NCBI RefSeq assembly: GCF_013449375.1
Contig: NZ_JACDRR010000019.1
Location: 50,764 to 114,763, forward strand
DNA from: Pectobacterium sp. CFBP8739
GTDB taxonomy: Bacteria > Pseudomonadota > Gammaproteobacteria > Enterobacterales > Enterobacteriaceae
DNA: 64,000 nt
Direction of reading: 5' to 3'
A program made the position numbers and the translations under genes. The notes under the pieces were generated by a model. It was not told the origin of the DNA. It saw only the letters and a program-made list of their open reading frames with translations, and ran no database searches. Below, in pieces: positions 36,482 to 47,917 of the stretch (the first letter of the stretch is position 1; each line of letters opens with the position of its first letter).

Positions 36482-37596
36482 CAGGCCGCTCCTTGTGTTT
36501 TGAGAGTACGAGGCTTAAAGCGGGCACGCACTTTGCGCATCGGCACGGTATCCCACAGGTTAAGCATCAGCGCGATGCCGAAGTACATCAGGTTGGTCAG
36601 CCAGACCCATATCATCGGATCGATCTTTCCTTTACTGGCATTAGAACGCAGCGAACTTTGCAGCAGGAAGAAGATCAGGTACAGCAGCATCGCAGGCAGC
36701 ATGCTCAGCACCCGGCCCTGACGTGGGTTCACCACACTCAGCGGCACCACCATCAGCGCCATGATTAGCACAGAAAGAATCAACGTCAGGCGCCAGTGGA
36801 ACTCTGCGCGTGCATCGTGCGCATCCGAATGCCACAGGGTTTGCATATCCATTTGCTGCGCGTCGCTATTATTTAGCGTCACGCTCTGGTGACCGATCAC
36901 GGCCTGATAGTTGGTGAAATCGGTGATACGAAAATCACGCAAAAGCGCCGTGCCTTCGTAACGCGAACCGTTATCCAGCGTCACGACCTGCGCACCCTCT
37001 TCGTTTTGTTTGATATGACCGCGATCGGCAACCACAACAGAAGGCCGCGCATTACCACTGGGGCGCAGTTGTGCCAGAAAGACGTGCTGAAACTCCGAAC
37101 CTTTGACATTACCGACAAACAGCACTGCGTTGCCGCCTTGCGCAGACTGGAACTGCCCTTCGACCAGCGCTGCCATGCCGGGGTTCGCCTTCGCTTCCGC
37201 CAGCACTTCTTCCTGATGCCGCGACGACCACGGGCTAAGCCACATGACGTTAATGGTGGCGATGATGGCGGTGAACACCGCCAGAGCCAATGCGGCTTTC
37301 AGCAACACGCGCTTTCCCAGTCCACAGGCGTGCATAACGGTGATCTCGCTTTCCGCATAGAGGCGGCCAAACGTCATCAATACACCAAGAAACAGGCTTA
37401 ATGGCAGGATAAGTTGCACCATCTCTGGCACACCCAATCCCAACAGGGAGATAACCAAATTTGTCGGGATTTCACCATCAACAGCGGCACCTAATATCCG
37501 CACTAATTTCTGACAAAAGAAAATCAGTAACAGAATGAAAAGGATGGCCAGTTGGCTCTTAAAGGTTTCCCGTACCAGATATCGAATGATGATCAC
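36481..37596 (-). CDS. lptF: LPS export ABC transporter permease LptF
   Basis: Encodes 371 aa, first gene of the lptFG operon. N-terminal MIIIRYLVRETFKSQLAIL and FCQKLVRILG, a periplasmic jellyroll domain, and C-terminal helices containing VVPLSVVNPRQGRV follow the E. coli pattern (366 aa). It partners LptG in the transmembrane dimer. It is divergent from pepA across a 283 bp region, as in E. coli. Confidence 0.95.
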   Translation of the reverse strand: MIIIRYLVRETFKSQLAILFILLLIFFCQKLVRILGAAVDGEIPTNLVISLLGLGVPEMVQLILPLSLFLGVLMTFGRLYAESEITVMHACGLGKRVLLKAALALAVFTAIIATINVMWLSPWSSRHQEEVLAEAKANPGMAALVEGQFQSAQGGNAVLFVGNVKGSEFQHVFLAQLRPSGNARPSVVVADRGHIKQNEEGAQVVTLDNGSRYEGTALLRDFRITDFTNYQAVIGHQSVTLNNSDAQQMDMQTLWHSDAHDARAEFHWRLTLILSVLIMALMVVPLSVVNPRQGRVLSMLPAMLLYLIFFLLQSSLRSNASKGKIDPMIWVWLTNLMYFGIALMLNLWDTVPMRKVRARFKPRTLKTQGAA

Positions 37597-37864
37597 GCTT
37601 AATTACGCCTGTGAAAACTTGTCTTTTTGCAGGAAAATCGATAGTTTCTTCGCTAACGCGCCATTTATACTCATTTTTGGCAGCCCTCTTAGCTAAAACG
37701 GTATTACAACACACTGCGTTTGAGCTGTTGTATCAGAACCTGCTTATTAGTCACTAAAACAGGTTCGCTACGTCGTTAAGATTAACACAGGTTATGTTAA
37801 CGCAACGGCGGGAAAGTATTACGGAGTGTCACATTCTAGCCGTTGCCCCCGCCTTTGTCTTTAA

Positions 37865-39391
<1,527 letters not shown>

Positions 39392-39461
39392 GGCTTTCGC
39401 GTCAACGGCGATGACCAAAGTCAGCGATTGCCTTATCCTTATAAGGTCATTGCCGTCTTAT

Positions 39462-39479
39462 GGGCCGGACTTCCGGCCC
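39462..39479 (+). terminator. Hairpin between pepA and holC
   Basis: GGGCCGG pairs with CCGGCCC (7 bp, ACTT loop), then TTATCACTTT. It is a possible weak pepA terminator. A second small hairpin (CCTTAT/ATAAGG) lies just upstream at about 39431-39446. Confidence 0.45.
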
Positions 39480-39518
39480 TTATCACTTTCTGGCTCTTAG
39501 CAATCAATAGTGTAAACA

Positions 39519-39968
39519 ATGAAAAACGCAACGTTCTATCTTCTCGAACACGACAGAAAAAGCGGTGAACTCAGCGCCCATGAGGCACTGGCCTGCGATC
39601 TGGCGGCAGAACGTTGGCGAGCAGGAAAGCGCGTGCTGATTGCCTGTGAAGACGAGCAGCAGGCCATCAGACTGGATGAGGCACTGTGGCAACGCGACCC
39701 TCATACGTTCGTGCCGCATAATCTGGCAGGCGAAGGGCCGCGTCACGGTGCACCAGTCGAGCTGGCCTGGCCGCAGCGGCGTGGTAATGCGCCACGGGAT
39801 CTGCTGATTAGCCTATTGCCACAGTTCGCAGATTTTGCCACCGCTTTCCATGAAGTGATAGACTTTGTCCCTTACGAAGAATCCTTGAAACAGTTGGCGC
39901 GCGACCGCTATAAAACTTATCGCAGCGTCGGCTTCCAATTGACCACGGCTACGCCGCCAACTCACTGA
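39519..39968 (+). CDS. holC: DNA polymerase III chi subunit
   Basis: Encodes 149 aa, matching the E. coli length (147). The N-terminal MKNATFYLLEHD and the segments ACDLAAERWRAGKRVLIACE and LAGEGPRHGAPVELAWP are typical of HolC. Chi links the clamp loader, through psi, to single-stranded DNA-binding protein. It lies 12 bp before valS, the conserved pepA-holC-valS order of enterobacteria. Confidence 0.94.
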   Translation: MKNATFYLLEHDRKSGELSAHEALACDLAAERWRAGKRVLIACEDEQQAIRLDEALWQRDPHTFVPHNLAGEGPRHGAPVELAWPQRRGNAPRDLLISLLPQFADFATAFHEVIDFVPYEESLKQLARDRYKTYRSVGFQLTTATPPTH

Positions 39969-39980
39969 ATTTTGAGCATA

Positions 39981-42836
39981 ATGGAAACGAAATATAACCC
40001 GCAAGATATCGAGCAGCCGCTCTACGAACACTGGGAAAAACAAGGCTACTTCAAGCCGCACGGCGACACGAGTAAAGAAAGCTTCAGCATCATGATCCCG
40101 CCGCCCAACGTCACCGGCAGCTTGCATATGGGTCACGCTTTCCAGCAAACCATCATGGATACGTTGATTCGCTATCAGCGTATGCAGGGCAAAAACACTC
40201 TGTGGCAGGCGGGGACTGACCACGCCGGTATCGCCACACAGATGGTCGTTGAGCGCAAAATCGCCGCAGAAGAAGGCAAAACCCGCCACGATTACGGCCG
40301 CGAAGCATTCATCGACAAAATCTGGCAGTGGAAAGGCGAATCCGGTGGCAACATTACCCGCCAAATGCGCCGTCTGGGCAACTCCGTTGACTGGGAGCGT
40401 GAGCGCTTCACCATGGATGAAGGCCTGTCCAACGCGGTGAAAGAAGTGTTCGTCCGCCTGTATAAAGAAGACCTGATTTACCGCGGCAAGCGTCTGGTGA
40501 ATTGGGATCCAAAACTGCGCACTGCGATTTCCGATCTGGAAGTCGAAAACCGTGAAGTGAAAGGGTCGATGTGGCACCTGCGCTATCCGCTAGCCGATGG
40601 CGTGAAAACCGCCGAAGGGAAAGACTATCTGGTCGTCGCTACCACCCGTCCGGAAACCATGCTGGGTGATACCGGTATCGCCGTTAACCCGGAAGATCCA
40701 CGTTATAAAGATCTGATCGGCAAAGAAGTGATCCTGCCGCTGATTGGCCGCCGTATTCCGATCGTCGGTGACGAACATGCCGATATGGAAAAAGGCACCG
40801 GCTGCGTGAAGATCACGCCAGCACACGACTTCAACGACTACGAAGTCGGTAAACGTCATCAGTTGCCGATGGTCAATATCCTGACGTTCGACGGCGATAT
40901 CCGTCAGAGCGCTGAAGTGTTTGATACTAATGGCGAAGCCAGCACCGTTTACAGCAACGACATTCCAGAAGCTTTCCAGGGTCTGGAACGTTTTGCCGCA
41001 CGTAAAGCACTCGTCGCCGCATTCGATGAACTCGGCCTGCTGGAAGAGATCAAAGCGCACGATCTGACCGTGCCTTACGGCGACCGTGGCGGCGTGGTGA
41101 TTGAACCGATGCTGACCGACCAGTGGTACGTGCGCGCTGCCGTGCTGGCTAAACCCGCGGTAGAAGCGGTGGAAGACGGTCGCATTCAGTTCGTGCCAAA
41201 ACAGTACGAAAACATGTACTTCAGCTGGATGCGCGACATTCAGGACTGGTGTATCTCTCGTCAGCTGTGGTGGGGTCACCGCATCCCGGCTTGGTACGAC
41301 GCTAACGGCAATGTCTATGTTGGCCGTACCGAAGCGGAAGTTCGCAGTGAAAACAACCTCGCTGACGATATCGTTCTGAATCAGGACGAAGACGTACTGG
41401 ATACCTGGTTCTCATCTGGCCTGTGGACGTTCTCTACGTTGGGCTGGCCGGAGCAAACACCGGATCTGAAAGCCTTCCACCCAAGCAGCGTGATGGTCAG
41501 CGGCTTCGACATCATCTTCTTCTGGATTGCCCGCATGATCATGCTGACTATGCATTTCATCAAAGATGAAGACGGCAAACCGCAGGTGCCATTCCACACC
41601 GTCTACATGACCGGCCTGATCCGTGATGAAGAAGGCCAGAAGATGTCCAAATCCAAAGGGAACGTCATCGACCCGCTGGATATGGTGGACGGTATTTCGC
41701 TGGAAGCACTGCTGGAAAAACGTACCGGCAACATGATGCAGCCTCAGTTGGCGGAAAAAATCCGCAAGCGCACCGAGAAGCAGTTCCCGAACGGCATCGA
41801 GCCTCACGGTACAGACGCCCTGCGCTTTACGCTGGCGGCGCTGGCTTCTACTGGCCGCGACATCAACTGGGATATGAAGCGTCTGGAAGGTTACCGCAAC
41901 TTCTGTAACAAGCTGTGGAACGCCAGCCGTTTTGTGCTGATGAACACGGAAGATCAGGACTGTGGTTTTGGCGCAGGCGAGAAAGTGCTTTCGCTGGCTG
42001 ATCGCTGGATTCTGGCAGAATTCAACCGTACGGTGAAAGCCTATCGCGAAGCGCTGGACGGCTATCGCTTTGATATTGCGGCCGGTATTCTGTACGAATT
42101 CACTTGGAACCAGTTCTGTGACTGGTATCTGGAGCTGACGAAGCCTGTGATGAATGGCGGTTCAGAAGCGGAACTGCGCGGTACGCGCCACACGCTGGTT
42201 ACCGTACTGGAAGCGTTGCTGCGTCTGGCACACCCGATTATTCCATTCATTACCGAAACCATCTGGCTACGTGTTAAAGCGCTGAAAGGCATTAGCGCCG
42301 ACACGATCATGCTGCAACCGTTCCCTGAGTTTGATGCCGCACAGGAAGATACGCTGGCGCTGAACGATCTGGAGTGGATTAAGCAGGCGATTATCGCCGT
42401 GCGTAACATTCGTGCGGAAATGAACATCGCGCCGGGCAAACCGCTGGAAGTGTTACTGCGTGACGCAACGGCAGAAGCCCAGCGTCGCGTGGAAGAGAAC
42501 CGCAGCTTCATCCAAACGCTGGCGCGTCTGGAAAGCATTACGCTGCTGCCTGCGGGCGATAAAGGCCCAGTTTCTGTCACTAAACTCATTGATGGCGCAG
42601 AGCTGTTAATCCCGATGGCGGGTCTGATCGACAAAGCGGCAGAGTTGGACCGTCTGGCGAAAGAAGTGGCGAAAATCGAAGCCGAGATTGGCCGCATCGA
42701 AAGCAAGCTGTCCAACGAAGGCTTTGTGGCGCGCGCACCGGAAGCAGTTGTCGCCAAAGAGCGTGAAAAACTGGACGGCTACGCCGTAGCGAAAGCCAAA
42801 CTACTGGAACAGCAAGCGGTCATCGCTGCGCTGTAA
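39981..42836 (+). CDS. valS: Valyl-tRNA synthetase
   Basis: Encodes 951 aa, the same length as E. coli ValS, from the ATG at 39981; a TTG at 39972 adds only three residues. It is a class I synthetase with HIGH-type [15 protein letters not shown] at about residue 40, the CP1 editing domain ([20 protein letters not shown]), the KMSKS loop [10 protein letters not shown] and a C-terminal coiled coil ([20 protein letters not shown]). It charges tRNA-Val and removes misactivated threonine. Confidence 0.97.
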   Translation: METKYNPQDIEQPLYEHWEKQGYFKPHGDTSKESFSIMIPPPNVTGSLHMGHAFQQTIMDTLIRYQRMQGKNTLWQAGTDHAGIATQMVVERKIAAEEGKTRHDYGREAFIDKIWQWKGESGGNITRQMRRLGNSVDWERERFTMDEGLSNAVKEVFVRLYKEDLIYRGKRLVNWDPKLRTAISDLEVENREVKGSMWHLRYPLADGVKTAEGKDYLVVATTRPETMLGDTGIAVNPEDPRYKDLIGKEVILPLIGRRIPIVGDEHADMEKGTGCVKITPAHDFNDYEVGKRHQLPMVNILTFDGDIRQSAEVFDTNGEASTVYSNDIPEAFQGLERFAARKALVAAFDELGLLEEIKAHDLTVPYGDRGGVVIEPMLTDQWYVRAAVLAKPAVEAVEDGRIQFVPKQYENMYFSWMRDIQDWCISRQLWWGHRIPAWYDANGNVYVGRTEAEVRSENNLADDIVLNQDEDVLDTWFSSGLWTFSTLGWPEQTPDLKAFHPSSVMVSGFDIIFFWIARMIMLTMHFIKDEDGKPQVPFHTVYMTGLIRDEEGQKMSKSKGNVIDPLDMVDGISLEALLEKRTGNMMQPQLAEKIRKRTEKQFPNGIEPHGTDALRFTLAALASTGRDINWDMKRLEGYRNFCNKLWNASRFVLMNTEDQDCGFGAGEKVLSLADRWILAEFNRTVKAYREALDGYRFDIAAGILYEFTWNQFCDWYLELTKPVMNGGSEAELRGTRHTLVTVLEALLRLAHPIIPFITETIWLRVKALKGISADTIMLQPFPEFDAAQEDTLALNDLEWIKQAIIAVRNIRAEMNIAPGKPLEVLLRDATAEAQRRVEENRSFIQTLARLESITLLPAGDKGPVSVTKLIDGAELLIPMAGLIDKAAELDRLAKEVAKIEAEIGRIESKLSNEGFVARAPEAVVAKEREKLDGYAVAKAKLLEQQAVIAAL

Positions 42837-42874
42837 CACTAACCGATTTCCAGCGGTAGTAGGGTCAGTACAAA

Positions 42875-42905
42875 AGCCTCGTTGCAAAACGGGGCTTTTT
42901 ATTTT
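42875..42905 (+). terminator. Rho-independent terminator of valS
   Basis: AGCCTCGTT pairs with AACGGGGCT (one T-G wobble) around a short GCAA loop, followed by TTTTTATTTTT. Confidence 0.85.
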
Positions 42906-42973
42906 TGCTCGAATAAAAAGGCTTTCAATGACAATTCTATTCACTTCGCACGATGCAGTAATGGAGTAACACA

Positions 42974-43534
42974 ATGAGCAACACGAAGCATGATGATGTC
43001 AGCAAATTTCTGAGCTACGTTTTACGGCACAAGCCCGAAGCCATTGGATTAACGTTGAACAGCGAAGGATGGGCAAATATTGCCGAGCTGATTAGCGGTG
43101 CGGAAAAAGGCGGTCGTCTTCTAACCAGAGAAGTGATTCAATCCGTCGTCGATAACAGTGACAAAAAGCGTTTTTCCATTTCAGCAGATGGGTTATCAAT
43201 CCGCGCAGCACAGGGGCACTCGTCAGCACAGGTCGATATGCGTTACGAGCCTAAAGTCCCACCCGAATTTCTTTACCACGGTACCGCAACCCGATTTATC
43301 GATTCAATCAATCAGCAGGGTTTGCGTCCCGGTTCACGTCAGTATGTGCATTTGTCTGCCGATGAGGCAACAGCGGTAACCGTCGGCCAACGGCATGGCA
43401 AGCCCACAGTGCTGAAAATAAAGACGCTGGAAATGCATCAGCAGGGATTCATTTTTTATCAGGCGGATAACGGCGTCTGGCTGACGTTAACGGTTCCCGT
43501 GCCGTTTATCGATTCCACACCATTTATGGATTGA
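42974..43534 (+). CDS. kptA: RNA 2'-phosphotransferase KptA/Tpt1
   Basis: Encodes 186 aa behind GGAG. N-terminal [20 protein letters not shown] and the catalytic half [39 protein letters not shown] carry the Tpt1 RHK, HGT and HLS elements used to bind NAD+ and the 2'-phosphate. The enzyme transfers a 2'-phosphate from an RNA junction to NAD+, a step of eukaryotic tRNA splicing whose role in bacteria is unclear. It is a single gene between valS and a convergent chemoreceptor gene. Confidence 0.93.
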   Translation: MSNTKHDDVSKFLSYVLRHKPEAIGLTLNSEGWANIAELISGAEKGGRLLTREVIQSVVDNSDKKRFSISADGLSIRAAQGHSSAQVDMRYEPKVPPEFLYHGTATRFIDSINQQGLRPGSRQYVHLSADEATAVTVGQRHGKPTVLKIKTLEMHQQGFIFYQADNGVWLTLTVPVPFIDSTPFMD

Positions 43535-43551
43535 TGAGTACGTGCGTGAGT

Positions 43552-43593
43552 CACCTGTCTTCGCTCTCCACATAACATTAGCGAAAACAGGTG
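43552..43593. terminator. Long hairpin between convergent kptA and chemoreceptor genes
   Basis: CACCTGTCTTCGCT pairs with AGCGAAAACAGGTG (13 of 14 bp) around a 14-nt loop. Its place between two convergent genes suggests a shared transcription end, though neither side has a clean T-run. Confidence 0.45.
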
Positions 43594-43610
43594 ATAAGGT
43601 CATTTAACGA

Positions 43611-45230
43611 TTAGCGGGCATCGGCTAAGGCAATGTTCTGACGCAAGCCGGGCAGCACATTATCCATCGCCATGTTTTCTCTTGCGATCTGGAAACGGGA
43701 AACGGACTGTTGCAGGTTAACAACCTGCTCCTGAAGCGCATTCGCCGAGGTTGCCACTTCTGATACCAATGATGCGTTCTGCTGAGTCACACCATCCATC
43801 TGATTGATGGCGATATTGATCTGCGAAATACCGCGGCTCTGCTCACTGGAAGCTAGCGTGATCTCATCCATGATATCGACCACTTTTTTCACATCCATCA
43901 GCACTTCGTCCATGGTGTTACCGGCGACTTCAACCAGACCGGCCCCCTTTTCAATACGGCTGAGAGAATCATCGATCATGGTGCCGATCTCTTTCGCTGC
44001 TGTCGCACTGCGCGCAGCCAGCATCCGAACTTCAGAAGCCACCACGGCAAAGCCTTTACCGTATTGACCCGCACGCGCCGATTCCACCGCGGCATTCAGC
44101 GCAAGCAGGTTAGTCTGGAAGGCGATGCCGTCAATCACGCCAACAATGTCGGAGATCTTGGCAGAGCTCTGCTTGATGGAACGCATGGTATCCACGACTT
44201 CGGAGACAACATTCCCGCCGCGAGACGCAGAATTAGAGGCTTTCAGCGCCAGATCGTTGGCTTTACGCGTATTGTCTTCATTATTTTTCACCGTCGACAT
44301 GATCTGCTCCATACTTGAAGCCGTTTCATCCAACGAGGCCGCCTGCTGCTCGGTACGGCTGGAGAGATCGATGTTGCCGGAGGCGATTTCCTCAACCCCG
44401 ACGCTGATCGCATCGGTACCGTTACGCACTACACGTACCATGTTTTCCAGCCCATCGCGCATACGTTGAACCGCGGCAAACAGATGTGCGATTTCATTTT
44501 TTCCGCTGCTATCAATCTGCGCACGCAGGTCGCCTTCAGCAATGCGGTCAAAGACGGAAATAGCCTGGTTCAGCGGTTTCACGATCATATTGGTCATGAC
44601 AGACCAGGCCAGCACCGCCAGCAGCAATGCGCAAGCGATCGCCGCATACAGGATGCCTTCCATCAGCTTCACACGCCCATTTGAATCCGCGTAGGCTTCA
44701 TCAATGCTCTTCAGCTTAAAGGCCACCAGCGCTTTAGAGGATTTATCAAACGCGGCATACAGCACTGTCGATTTACCGGCACGCTGGCGATATTCATCCA
44801 GATTTCCTGCGTTAAGCGCCGCAAATGCCGGATCGATAAAGTCCTGCATCAGCGTATTGCGTTTCTCAGCCATATCCGCAGAAATCACTTTCTCTTCTTC
44901 GGACTGCGGATATTTCAGGTATTCCTGCCATTTTTCGCTAGCACCATCGACTTTGGTTCTGGCACGTCCCAGGGCAACTTTAGCCGCTTCGACATCTCCT
45001 TTCCCCATTAATGATTCGTACAAACGCAAATCCAACCGACCACGCAACAGCAGTTCAGAGCTGTCATTCAGCGCGACCAGCCCTGGTAGCACTTCTATAT
45101 CGACACGGGCAAATGATTTGTTTCCTGACTGAACGGCAACCAGCCCCAGAACGCCGACAAAAAGCAGTAACGCCGCTAACGAAAACACCATCATGCTGAG
45201 TGCAGTACGGATCTTTATCTTACGAAACAT
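43611..45230 (-). CDS. Methyl-accepting chemotaxis protein (Tar-like topology)
   Basis: Encodes 539 aa. TM1 (MMVFSLAALLLFVGVLGLVA) is followed by a ~150-residue periplasmic four-helix domain, TM2 (GILYAAIACALLLAVLAWSV), a HAMP domain (PLNQAISVFDRIAEGDLRAQ) and a signalling hairpin with [20 protein letters not shown]. The periplasmic arginines used by Tar/Tsr for amino acids are not obvious, so the ligand is unknown. It lacks a C-terminal NWETF tether. I found no sigma-28 promoter as clear as those of the other two receptors. Confidence 0.88.
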   Translation of the reverse strand: MFRKIKIRTALSMMVFSLAALLLFVGVLGLVAVQSGNKSFARVDIEVLPGLVALNDSSELLLRGRLDLRLYESLMGKGDVEAAKVALGRARTKVDGASEKWQEYLKYPQSEEEKVISADMAEKRNTLMQDFIDPAFAALNAGNLDEYRQRAGKSTVLYAAFDKSSKALVAFKLKSIDEAYADSNGRVKLMEGILYAAIACALLLAVLAWSVMTNMIVKPLNQAISVFDRIAEGDLRAQIDSSGKNEIAHLFAAVQRMRDGLENMVRVVRNGTDAISVGVEEIASGNIDLSSRTEQQAASLDETASSMEQIMSTVKNNEDNTRKANDLALKASNSASRGGNVVSEVVDTMRSIKQSSAKISDIVGVIDGIAFQTNLLALNAAVESARAGQYGKGFAVVASEVRMLAARSATAAKEIGTMIDDSLSRIEKGAGLVEVAGNTMDEVLMDVKKVVDIMDEITLASSEQSRGISQINIAINQMDGVTQQNASLVSEVATSANALQEQVVNLQQSVSRFQIARENMAMDNVLPGLRQNIALADAR

Positions 45231-45430
45231 AAATTGTCCCTGTGGTCTGAAATAAGAGAGGTGAGCGCCAGCTCTACAGCGGAGCCGTTCAGTTATTTAC
45301 GTAATGGTCGTTATATTTCCAGACGTGTTAAATCCACGAGCTGAAATAAATACGTGATAAAACCGTAATAAAGAAACGTATAAAGAAGACGATGACCGAC
45401 AGAAGTAGATTTCCTGTCGGTCATTAAGAT

Positions 45431-46510
45431 TTATTTTTTATTATTTTTTTGAGACGGATTCTTTTCTAAGAAACGTTGCAACTCATCTTTATAAAACTTC
45501 GCTGACATCATTGTGCCATGCCCACTGGTATCTTTACTGGCGGGAATAAGGAACAATGTCGCCTGCTTAATTTTCTTCAGCTCATTCTCCAGGATGCCTG
45601 TTTCAACAGGATTACGCTCGTCATCCGCAGAGTTAATCACCAAAACAGGCGCCTTAATTTTATTCAATTCCGGTGCCGCATTATAATTTTCAGACGAACC
45701 CCAGATATAAATAAAGTCATTCGCATCGCTATTCGAAGGGGCAGCCAAGCGATCTTCAACCAGTTTATCTGCCTGTGCACGTGTTGGCGCCTTGCTCTGG
45801 TATGCCAGCGTGCCGCCAGTGGTGGCGATACTAAACATAATGCTGGCCGTTTTCAGCGTTGGCGGCTGTTGTGTGTACTCACCATTATTCCAAGTCGGAT
45901 CGTTCTTGATGGATTCAATCAGGATACGACGCATCATCCAGTTACGACCAGACAGTTCATTTGGCAGCGACGCCATTGGCACCAGCGCATCCATCATGTC
46001 TGGGTATTTTTCACCCCAGAGCCAGGTTTGCATACCACCCATGGAATATCCCATCACCAGCCGCAGGTGGTTAACCCCCAGGCCTTCTTTGACCAAGCGA
46101 TATTGTGCCTGCACCATATCGTTATAGTCGTACTGCGGGAATTTCATCCGCAGGCCGTCTGACGGTTTGGACGATTTTCCAGAACCAATGCTCTCCGGCA
46201 TGATAATAAAGTATTTGCTGCTATCCAGCGCCTGGCCCGGCCCGAACAGCTCTCCGCCAAAGCCATTGGCGAGCAGCGCTTTAATCGGCTGGTTCGTTCC
46301 ATGTAGCAATAAGACTGCGGGCTTGGTTTTATCACCGATCGTGTAATAGTGAATACGTAGATCTTTTAATTTTTCGCCACTGTTGAAGGTAAATTCTGGC
46401 GCAATCCAGTCGCCTTCTTTGGGCTCTGGGAAATTGGCCTGTGCATGCGTTAATGGTGACAGCATTAACAGAAATGCGCCCACCACCCCTGATAGTATTC
46501 GATTAATCAT
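45431..46510 (-). CDS. Secreted alpha/beta hydrolase, homoserine acetyltransferase-like fold
   Basis: Encodes 359 aa from the ATG at 46510 (GAAGAG 7 nt upstream). A signal peptide (SGVVGAFLLMLSPLTHAQA) implies export. The mature part has the oxyanion region LLLHGTNQP, the nucleophile elbow MGYSMGGMQ with Ser near residue 156, a later VINSADDERNP (Asp) and SGHGTM (His), completing a catalytic triad. The overall form resembles MetX-like acyltransferases, but a periplasmic location argues for an esterase or hydrolase. The substrate is unknown. Confidence 0.82.
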   Translation of the reverse strand: MINRILSGVVGAFLLMLSPLTHAQANFPEPKEGDWIAPEFTFNSGEKLKDLRIHYYTIGDKTKPAVLLLHGTNQPIKALLANGFGGELFGPGQALDSSKYFIIMPESIGSGKSSKPSDGLRMKFPQYDYNDMVQAQYRLVKEGLGVNHLRLVMGYSMGGMQTWLWGEKYPDMMDALVPMASLPNELSGRNWMMRRILIESIKNDPTWNNGEYTQQPPTLKTASIMFSIATTGGTLAYQSKAPTRAQADKLVEDRLAAPSNSDANDFIYIWGSSENYNAAPELNKIKAPVLVINSADDERNPVETGILENELKKIKQATLFLIPASKDTSGHGTMMSAKFYKDELQRFLEKNPSQKNNKK

Positions 46511-46863
46511 AAATAACTCTTCGGTAATCATGAAGTCGTGAAGCCGCGATTCTAATGTCTACTAGGAAAAATCCCAATAAACATAAGCGAACTAATAATA
46601 AAAAGAGATTATTATCTGAATTTTTTATTTATTACGAAATATTCTACATGAATTTTTTAATAGGATGATATTTAACGCATTCCTGCCTAAGTGCCTTACC
46701 TCGTTGCTCATACTTTCAATCTCAAATAGGCCTACACAAAAACAGCAAAAAGAAGATTTTTCGCTCATTTTTCTAACAGGAAGGGTATCGTGCGCGGTAC
46801 ACCCACGCACGATCGATATAAGACAGGAGTAAAAAAACAGGGTTAAGAAGCGAGAGCTGGGAA
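46511..46863. other. Intergenic region, no gene seen
   Basis: 353 bp, AT-rich, between two minus-strand genes. A 61-codon minus-strand frame (46625-46810) lacks a ribosome site and family likeness. A small CGTGCG/CGCACG inverted repeat near 46788-46812 lies downstream of the protease gene. Nothing else stands out. Confidence 0.5.
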
Positions 46864-47901
46864 TTAGTGCCTATCCATCTCTCTTTCAATCGCTTTCAGC
46901 CGCTCATCCATATCTGGATGCGTACTCAGCCAGTCAGGCAAATCCAGCGATTCCACTTCATCATGGCTGCGGTCGTTAGTAACCAAAGCCTGATACATCG
47001 CCTGCATCGACTGTAACGAACGCCCTTGTTGCTGCATTTCTGCTATTGCCCATGCATCGGCTTCTCGTTCCATATCTCGGGAGAACTGCATCTCGTTGAT
47101 GAAAGCAGCAGACTGCAACAAGGTATCCCCTATGCCACTAACATCTCCCGTCATCCACATGAATGTCAGCGATACCAGCGATGAACGCACGACCATGCGC
47201 ATTGGGTGGCGATAGGCGTGGTGCCCCATTTCATGCAGCATCACCGCAGCCAATTCATTATCATTTTTCGCCAATGTCACCAGATCATCGCTGATAATCA
47301 GCGTGCCATCCGCCAACATAAAGGCATTCGGCCCGATCGGCGCAGACATGATCTCCAGGCGCAGCGGCGTTTTATCTTCCCGCATATCAGGCGGCATAAC
47401 TTGCTGAAACAGCGTTTGCATCGCCTGCTGGCGCTCAACAGGCAACTTAGAAGGCGCAAAATCACTGTGCCGCAACAGCGTCAGCGTATTTTGTCCCAGT
47501 TGCTGCTCGATAACGGTAGGAATGCGTAGCGCTAGCGCGGAACTCGCCCACGGTAGCACCACGTACACGTAGTTTATGACTATCAAGATCGTGGCGAACA
47601 GCGTGAGAATAACACCGCGCTTATGGCGCTCCAGACGATGGACAAGCCCCGGACGGCGGCGTGCGGAATACCACGTACGAAAAGTGGGATCGTCGGCAGG
47701 CACAAAGCGGCCACCGTCGGGAAACGTAAGTGTCAGAGGGATGGAACCCAGCGCATCGGAAACCGTGACCTGTTCCAGTGCAAATGTCGTGTTCGATGAC
47801 CCGGTGTTCAGCACCATCATCGAACCGTTGTCCGCTAAATGAAGAGAAGCGGCCACGCGGGCCGCCAATCCGGGGTATTGATAATGCCCCTCAATATTCA
47901 T
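46864..47901 (-). CDS. M48-family membrane metalloprotease
   Basis: Encodes 345 aa. The N-terminal ~80 residues are a small beta domain. A single membrane helix spans about 96-118 (GVILTLFATILIVINYVYVV), and the peptidase domain has the zinc motif HEMGH at 223-227 followed by the third ligand region MEREADAWAIAEM. It probably acts at the inner membrane. It lies 16 bp after yjgN in the same operon, a pairing found in several proteobacteria; the substrate is unknown. Confidence 0.85.
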   Translation of the reverse strand: MNIEGHYQYPGLAARVAASLHLADNGSMMVLNTGSSNTTFALEQVTVSDALGSIPLTLTFPDGGRFVPADDPTFRTWYSARRRPGLVHRLERHKRGVILTLFATILIVINYVYVVLPWASSALALRIPTVIEQQLGQNTLTLLRHSDFAPSKLPVERQQAMQTLFQQVMPPDMREDKTPLRLEIMSAPIGPNAFMLADGTLIISDDLVTLAKNDNELAAVMLHEMGHHAYRHPMRMVVRSSLVSLTFMWMTGDVSGIGDTLLQSAAFINEMQFSRDMEREADAWAIAEMQQQGRSLQSMQAMYQALVTNDRSHDEVESLDLPDWLSTHPDMDERLKAIEREMDRH

Positions 47902-47917
47902 ATTCCTGCCTTATAGC

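Noticed and set aside
39813..42757. Several long minus-strand ORFs (up to 254 codons) opposite holC and valS
   Set aside because: They are mirror frames of strongly conserved genes in GC-balanced coding DNA; no motif supports them.
45231..45430. Sigma-28 promoter for the chemoreceptor at 43611-45230
   Set aside because: No TAAA-N15-GCCGATAA match on the minus strand upstream comparable to the other two receptors.
46625..46810. 61-codon minus-strand ORF in an intergenic region
   Set aside because: No ribosome site or recognisable domain.
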